Below the pieces are notes generated by a model that was given only the letters and a program-made list of their open reading frames with translations, did not search any database and was not told the DNA's origin. Positions 6,421 to 11,274 of a stretch of DNA of 11,274 nucleotides are shown piece by piece (within the stretch, counting starts at the first letter, position 1; each line of letters starts with the position of its first letter). The stretch is from Mucidula mucida. Taxonomy: Eukaryota; Basidiomycota; Agaricomycetes; Agaricales; Physalacriaceae. Both the position numbers and the translations under genes were made by a program. The stretch lies in the NCBI GenBank assembly GCA_015501055.1, contig JADNYV010000986.1, positions 1-11,274 of the forward strand, in the 5' to 3' direction.

Positions 6421-7150
6421 GGAGCACGCAGTCACCCAGAGATATGTATCGCGGGGAATCCGGAATACTATGGCTAGGGTCTTGAACTACTGTAGTAGCC
6501 GTTCAACACTTTGCGATGTGACGTCCTCCCATAGTAGAGGCGGAACACTCTTCACACGTCTACTTGGCACGTCTTCAACGAGTGTAGTACCCGTTCAAGA
6601 CTTAGCCCATGTTAATCTCTATAGGTAGAACACCGCGTTAGGCGCCTATGGCGCACATGCAGTCATGCGGCGGGAAAACCCCATGTCCACCACAGCGCAA
6701 GGGTACATCGACCAGTCAAAGAGCTTGACTAGCGTTCAACGGGTGGAGTACAAGACCTCACCCAGTTGATGCGTACACGGACTCGCAATGAACGTCTTCA
6801 AGAAGTGTAGTCCAACCCTTCACTCACTTGAAGCATCTCAACGAACCGTACAACGCCTGTCCCAAGTTAACCTGTCCGACAAAATAGATATAACGCTTCT
6901 TAGGCGTCTACTCGACAGTGTCGACACGTCAAGGCATGAGCCGTGAAAGCTGATGTGCGCCAAAGAGCAAAGGTACATTGGCCAGGCAACCAGCTTGACG
7001 TGCCTTCACCCATTTGAACCACCCTCAAGTAGCCGTTTAACGCTTTGGCATGTCACTCTCTCCCATAGTAAAGATAGAACCCTCCCTGAGGCGTCTCCTC
7101 GCCACGTCGCGTTTCAAAGCCGTCTCTTCAGCGTCACTCAACCATTTTAA
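6421..7150 (+). repeat. Old, heavily decayed satellite units
   Basis: Satellite landmarks appear in the right order but with many substitutions and small indels: CTCCCATAGTAGAGGCGGAACACTC (about 6526), CGAGTGTAGTACCCGTTCAAGAC (about 6578), TATAGGTAGAACACC (about 6619), GTACACGGACTCGCAATGAACG (about 6773), AAGAAGTGTAGT (about 6799), GTGAAAGCTGATGTGCGCC (about 6943) and CTCTCTCCCATAGTAAAGATAG (about 7056). Spacing of comparable marks is near 261. The hairpin arm is broken. Roughly two and a half units are present; the first ~60 bases are unclear. This is the aged margin typical of a satellite homogenised only in its interior. Confidence 0.8.
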
Positions 7151-7482
7151 TGGGCATACTAGACCTCTGAGGACATGATATCGGCAGCGACGTTCAACCC
7201 TTAACAACGAGGTTCTCGTCCGACTCCATGACTTGAGCGCCTTGCTCGAAGGCAAGCGCGCGCAGGCTTGTTTCAACACTTCTCCCTTCATTGCGGACCA
7301 CACACCGGCAGCATATGCGGTTTGCTATTCAGTGCCAAACTGAAGAATTCGATTTCAAGATGGCGAAGGAAGACCTCGCCTTCAACGAGTACAGTGTTCT
7401 CTTACTGCCCCCAAGCCGGGACATAGAGTCCCTTTCCAGCGCCAGATATGTCCTCTGTCATTAAAGCGTGCGCTGGCCGCCC
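7151..7482. other. Unique spacer before block R
   Basis: No repeat family is clear. A small dyad CTTGC/GCAAG occurs around 7243-7256. An 88-codon minus-strand frame (7037-7303), basic and without recognised domain, straddles decayed satellite and this spacer. The last ~25 bases before 7483 may be very diverged satellite linker. No gene can be supported. Confidence 0.5.
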
Positions 7483-7495
7483 CGTGTTACTCTCG

Positions 7496-8847
7496 CCCAC
7501 AGTATAGGTAGGACACTCTCTAAGCGTCTACTTTGCACGCCAGGTCATGATGCGTGAGAGCCCATGTCGACCAAAGCGCGAACGTACATTGACCACACCA
7601 CCAGCTTGACCAGCCTTCAACGGTTACAGTACAAGCCTTGAGCCCGTTGAAGCGTACACGGACTCGCCGTCAACGTCTACAAGAAGTGTAGTACAAGACT
7701 ACACTCACTTGAGCCCTCTTAACGAACCGTTCAGCGCGTACATTGACCGGTCCAAAAGCTTGACTGCCCTTCAACGGGTATAGGACAAGACTTTACCTCG
7801 TTGAACCGTACAGGGACTCGCCGTCAACGTCTACAAGAAGTGTAGTACAAGACTACACTCACTTGAACCGGCTTAACGAACCTCTCAGCCCTCGTCCCAT
7901 GTTACCCTCTCCCACAGTATAGGTAGAACACTCTCTAAGCGTCTACCTTGCACGCCAGGTCATGAAGCGTGAAAGCCCATGTCGACCAAAGCGCGAACGT
8001 ACATTGACCACACCGCCAGCTTGACTAGCCTTCAACGGTTATACTACAAGCCTTGAGCCCGTTGAAGCGTACACGGACTCGCTGTCAACGTCTACAAGGA
8101 ATGTAGTACAAGACTACACTCACTTGAACCGTCTTAACGAACCGCTCAGCCCTCGTCCCATGTTAATCACTCCCACAGTATAGGTAGGACACTCTCTAAG
8201 CGTCTACTTTGCACGCCAGGTCATGATGCGTGAGAGCCCATGTCGACCAAAGCGCGAACGTACATTGACCACACCACCAGCTTGACCAGCCTTCAACGGT
8301 TACAGTACAAGCCTTGAGCCCGTTGAAGCGTACACGGACTCGCCGTCAACGTCTACAAGAAGTGTAGTACAAGACTACACTCACTTGAGCCCTCTTAACG
8401 AACCGTTCAGCGCGTACATTGACCGGTCCAAAAGCTTGACTGCCCTTCAACGGGTATAGGACAAGACTTTACCTCGTTGAACCGTACAGGGACTCGCCGT
8501 CAACGTCTACAAGAAGTGTAGTACAAGACTACACTCACTTGAACCGGCTTAACGAACCTCTCAGCCCTCGTCCCATGTTACCCTCTCCCACAGTATAGGT
8601 AGAACACTCTCTAAGCGTCTACCTTGCACGCCAGGTCATGAAGCGTGAAAGCCCATGTCGACCAAAGCGCGAACGTACATTGACCACACCGCCAGCTTGA
8701 CTAGCCTTCAACGGTTATACTACAAGCCTTGAGCCCGTTGAAGCGTACACGGACTCGCTGTCAACGTCTACAAGGAATGTAGTACAAGACTACACTCACT
8801 TGAACCGTCTTAACGAACCGCTCAGCCCTCGTCCCATGTTAATCACT
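7496..8847 (+). repeat. Two adjacent 676-bp higher-order repeats, apparently identical
   Basis: 7496-8171 and 8172-8847 read the same base for base when I compared them by eye, including subtype markers such as GGTAGGAC, ACCGGCTTAACG and GGTTATACTAC. Each comprises one 154-bp and two 261-bp periods. The next repeat (8848 onward) switches to the CACTATAGGTAGAGC version of the core. The identity indicates recent duplication, or possibly assembly duplication. Confidence 0.9.
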
Positions 8848-9427
8848 CCCACACTATAGGTAGAGCACTCTCTAAGCGTCTACTTTGCACGTCCGGCCAT
8901 GAAGCGTGAAAGCCCGTGTCGACCAAAGCGCGAACGTACATTGACCACACCACCAGCTTGACCAGCCTTCAACGGTTACAGTACAAGCCTTGAACCCGTT
9001 GAAGCGTACACGGACTCGCCGTCAACGTCTACAAGAAGTGTAGTACAAGACTACACTCACTTGAGCCCTCTTAACGAACCGTTCAGCGCGTACATTGACC
9101 GGTCCAAAAGCTTGACTGCCCTTCAACGGGTATAGGACAAGACTTTACCTCGTTGAACCGTACAGGGACTCGCCGTCAACGTCTACAAGAAGTGTAGTAC
9201 AAGACTACACTCACTTGAACCGTCTTAACGAACCTCTCAGCCCTCGTCCCATGTTACCCTCTCCCACAGTATAGGTAGAACACTCTCTAAGCGTCTACCT
9301 TGCACGCCAGGTCATGAAGCGTGAAAGCCCATGTCGACCAAAGCGCGAACGTACATTGACCACACCGCCAGCTTGACTAGCCTTCAACGGTTATACTACA
9401 AGCCTTGAGCCCGTTGAAGCGTACACG

Positions 9428-10471
9428 GACTCGCCGTCAACGTCTACAAGAAGTGTAGTACACGACTACACTCACTTGAACCGTCTTAACGAACCGCTCA
9501 GCCCTCGTCCCATGTTAATCACCCCCACATTAGAGGTAGAACACTCTCTGAGCGTCTACCTTGCACGCCAGGTCATGATGCGTGAGAGCCCATGTCGACC
9601 AAAGCGCGAACGTACATTGGCCACACCAGCAGCTTGACTGGCCTTCAACGGTTACAGTACAAGCCTTGAGCCCGTTGAAGCGTACACGGACTCGGCGTCA
9701 ACGTCTACAAGAAGTGTAGTACAAGACTACACTCACTTGAACCGTCTTAACGAACCTCTCAGCCCTCGTCCCATGTTACCCTCTCCCACAGTATAGGTAG
9801 AACACTCTCTGAGCGTCTACCTTGCACGCCAGGTCATGATGCGTGAGAGCCCATGTCGACCAAAGCGCGAACGTACATTGACCACACCACCAGCTTGACT
9901 AGCCTTCAACGGTTATACTACAAGCCTTGAGCCCGTTGAAGCGTACACGGACTCGCCGTCAACGTCTACAAGAAGTGTAGTACACGACTACACTCACTTG
10001 AACCGTCTTAACGAACCGCTCAGCCCTCGTCCCATGTTAATCACCCCCACATTAGAGGTAGAACACTCTCTGAGCGTCTACCTTGCACGCCAGGTCATGA
10101 TGCGTGAGAGCCCATGTCGACCAAAGCGCGAACGTACATTGGCCACACCAGCAGCTTGACTGGCCTTCAACGGTTACAGTACAAGCCTTGAGCCCGTTGA
10201 AGCGTACACGGACTCGGCGTCAACGTCTACAAGAAGTGTAGTACAAGACTACACTCACTTGAACCGTCTTAACGAACCTCTCAGCCCTCGTCCCATGTTA
10301 CCCTCTCCCACAGTATAGGTAGAACACTCTCTGAGCGTCTACCTTGCACGCCAGGTCATGATGCGTGAGAGCCCATGTCGACCAAAGCGCGAACGTACAT
10401 TGACCACACCACCAGCTTGACCAGCCTTCAACGGTTACAGTACAAGCCTTGAGCCCGTTGAAGCGTACACG
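9428..10471 (+). repeat. 522-bp dimer duplicated in tandem (D-E-D-E)
   Basis: 9428-9949 and 9950-10471 each contain a D unit with loop ACACG and CACATTAGAGG and an E unit with GACTCGGCG. They differ visibly only near the end of E (GACTAGCC/TTATACTAC against GACCAGCC/TTACAGTAC), where the second copy passes into an A unit. This interrupts the 676-bp A-B-C pattern with a different higher-order period in the same array. Confidence 0.88.
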
Positions 10472-10625
10472 GACTCGCCGTCAACGTCTACAAGAAGTGT
10501 AGTACAAGACTACACTCACTTGAGCCCTCTTAACGAACCGTTCAGCGCGTACATTGACCGGTCCAAAAGCTTGACTGCCCTTCAACGGGTATAGGACAAG
10601 ACTTTACCTCGTTGAACCGTACAGG
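10472..10625 (+). repeat. 154-bp truncated satellite unit (type A, representative)
   Basis: The unit keeps the landmark, the AGTGTAGT hairpin and the linker, but joins TTCAGC directly to GCGTACATTGACC, omitting 107 bp. Other A units are 7661-7814, 8337-8490, 9013-9166 and 11148-11274 plus 1-27. All share the junction and the private markers GAGCCCTCTTAACG, GGTCCAAAAGCTTGACTGCCC and GGGTATAGGACAAGAC, so they descend from one deletion event followed by amplification. Each A unit is followed by a B unit. Confidence 0.92.
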
Positions 10626-11274
10626 GACTCGCCGTCAACGTCTACAAGAAGTGTAGTACAAGACTACACTCACTTGAACCGTCTTAACGAACCTCTCAGC
10701 CCTCGTCCCATGTTACCCTCTCCCACAGTATAGGTAGAACACTCTCTAAGCGTCTACCTTGCACGCCAGGTCATGAAGCGTGAAAGCCCATGTCGACCAA
10801 AGCGCGAACGTACATTGACCACACCGCCAGCTTGACTAGCCTTCAACGGTTATACTACAAGCCTTGAGCCCGTTGAAGCGTACACGGACTCGCTGTCAAC
10901 GTCTACAAGGAATGTAGTACAAGACTACACTCACTTGAACCGTCTTAACGAACCGCTCAGCCCTCGTCCCATGTTAATCACTCCCACACTATAGGTAGAG
11001 CACTCTCTAAGCGTCTACTTTGCACGTCCGGCCATGAAGCGTGAAAGCCCGTGTCGACCAAAGCGCGAACGTACATTGACCACACCACCAGCTTGACCAG
11101 CCTTCAACGGTTACAGTACAAGCCTTGAACCCGTTGAAGCGTACACGGACTCGCCGTCAACGTCTACAAGAAGTGTAGTACAAGACTACACTCACTTGAG
11201 CCCTCTTAACGAACCGTTCAGCGCGTACATTGACCGGTCCAAAAGCTTGACTGCCCTTCAACGGGTATAGGACA

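Larger units (their letters stand above)
7483..11274 (+). repeat. Satellite block R, 261/154-bp units with higher-order structure
   Basis: Sixteen unit landmarks (7661, 7815, 8076, 8337, 8491, 8752, 9013, 9167, 9428, 9689, 9950, 10211, 10472, 10626, 10887, 11148) give spacings of exactly 261 or 154. Units fall into types: A (154 bp, core deleted, TTCAGCGCGTACATTG), B (preceded by GTTGAACCGTACAGG), C (GCTGTCAACG, GGAATGTAG), D (hairpin loop ACACG, CACATTAGAGG) and E (GACTCGGCG). The order is A B C A B C A B D E D E A B C A. The block enters at the start of the core module and runs off the window end in the middle of an A unit that positions 1-27 complete. Confidence 0.97.

Noticed and set aside
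6172..6435. Heptad-like minus-strand peptide over the 40-bp minisatellite
   Set aside because: It is produced by the ~20-21-bp repeat; two overlapping frames give similar peptides, and nothing supports translation.
7037..7303. 88-codon basic minus-strand frame
   Set aside because: It begins in unique spacer and runs into decayed satellite, with no recognised motif; its length is expected by chance in this much sequence.
1..11274. Centromere protein CENP-B box in the satellite
   Set aside because: I looked for the TTCG-N4-A-N2-CGGG core and found no match in the satellite unit.

Overview
This 11,274-base window is almost entirely repetitive, apparently non-coding DNA. The longest open reading frame is about 100 codons. 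The short frames present lie mostly inside tandem repeats, and I recognise no protein family, tRNA, rRNA or transposase. The texture (a satellite with higher-order structure, several unrelated minisatellites, decayed copies at array edges) points to eukaryotic nuclear heterochromatin, such as a subtelomeric or pericentromeric region or an extrachromosomal satellite circle. The host cannot be named from sequence alone; a fungus, alga or other microbial eukaryote fits the compact, roughly balanced base composition, but this is inference.

The dominant element is a ~261-bp satellite, always in the same orientation. It occurs in three blocks: L (1-1066), M (4839-5710) and R (7483-11274). Using one unit-internal landmark (GACTCGCC or close variants), I placed 23 units, at 28, 289, 545, 806; 5016, 5278, 5538; and 7661, 7815, 8076, 8337, 8491, 8752, 9013, 9167, 9428, 9689, 9950, 10211, 10472, 10626, 10887, 11148. 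Most are spaced 261 bp. Five are 154-bp units that lack a 107-bp core module. They build a 676-bp higher-order repeat (154+261+261). A related 136-bp tandem form (2275-2520) has the opposite composition: core kept, most of the linker lost.

The last base of the window joins the first base in exact satellite phase. The 154-bp unit starting at 11148 has 127 bases here and its missing 27 bases are positions 1-27, followed by the expected unit type. The sequence therefore behaves as a closed circle, or as a contig cut at a repeat overlap, and blocks R and L would be one array of about 4.85 kb.

Between the blocks, in order: a diverged satellite edge (1067-1445) with a collinear paralogue at 5777-6141; locally duplicated sequence to 1606; a GC-rich island (about 1655-1850); the 136-bp satellite; two copies of a 77-bp element; three 17-base palindromes (2973-3193); a nested inverted repeat (3331-3383); a 132-bp hairpin-bearing tandem array (3406-3905) with decayed relatives to 4255; a 10-bp minisatellite (4381-4550); an AT-richer spacer; satellite block M; a second diverged edge; a 20/40-bp minisatellite (6209-6420); old decayed satellite (about 6480-7150); and a unique spacer leading into block R. 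Three unrelated arrays (132-bp, 10-bp, 40-bp) are preceded by related short leader sequences containing telomere-like ACCCTA words. No genes act together here; the interest is in repeat architecture, possible circularity, and conserved inverted repeats.
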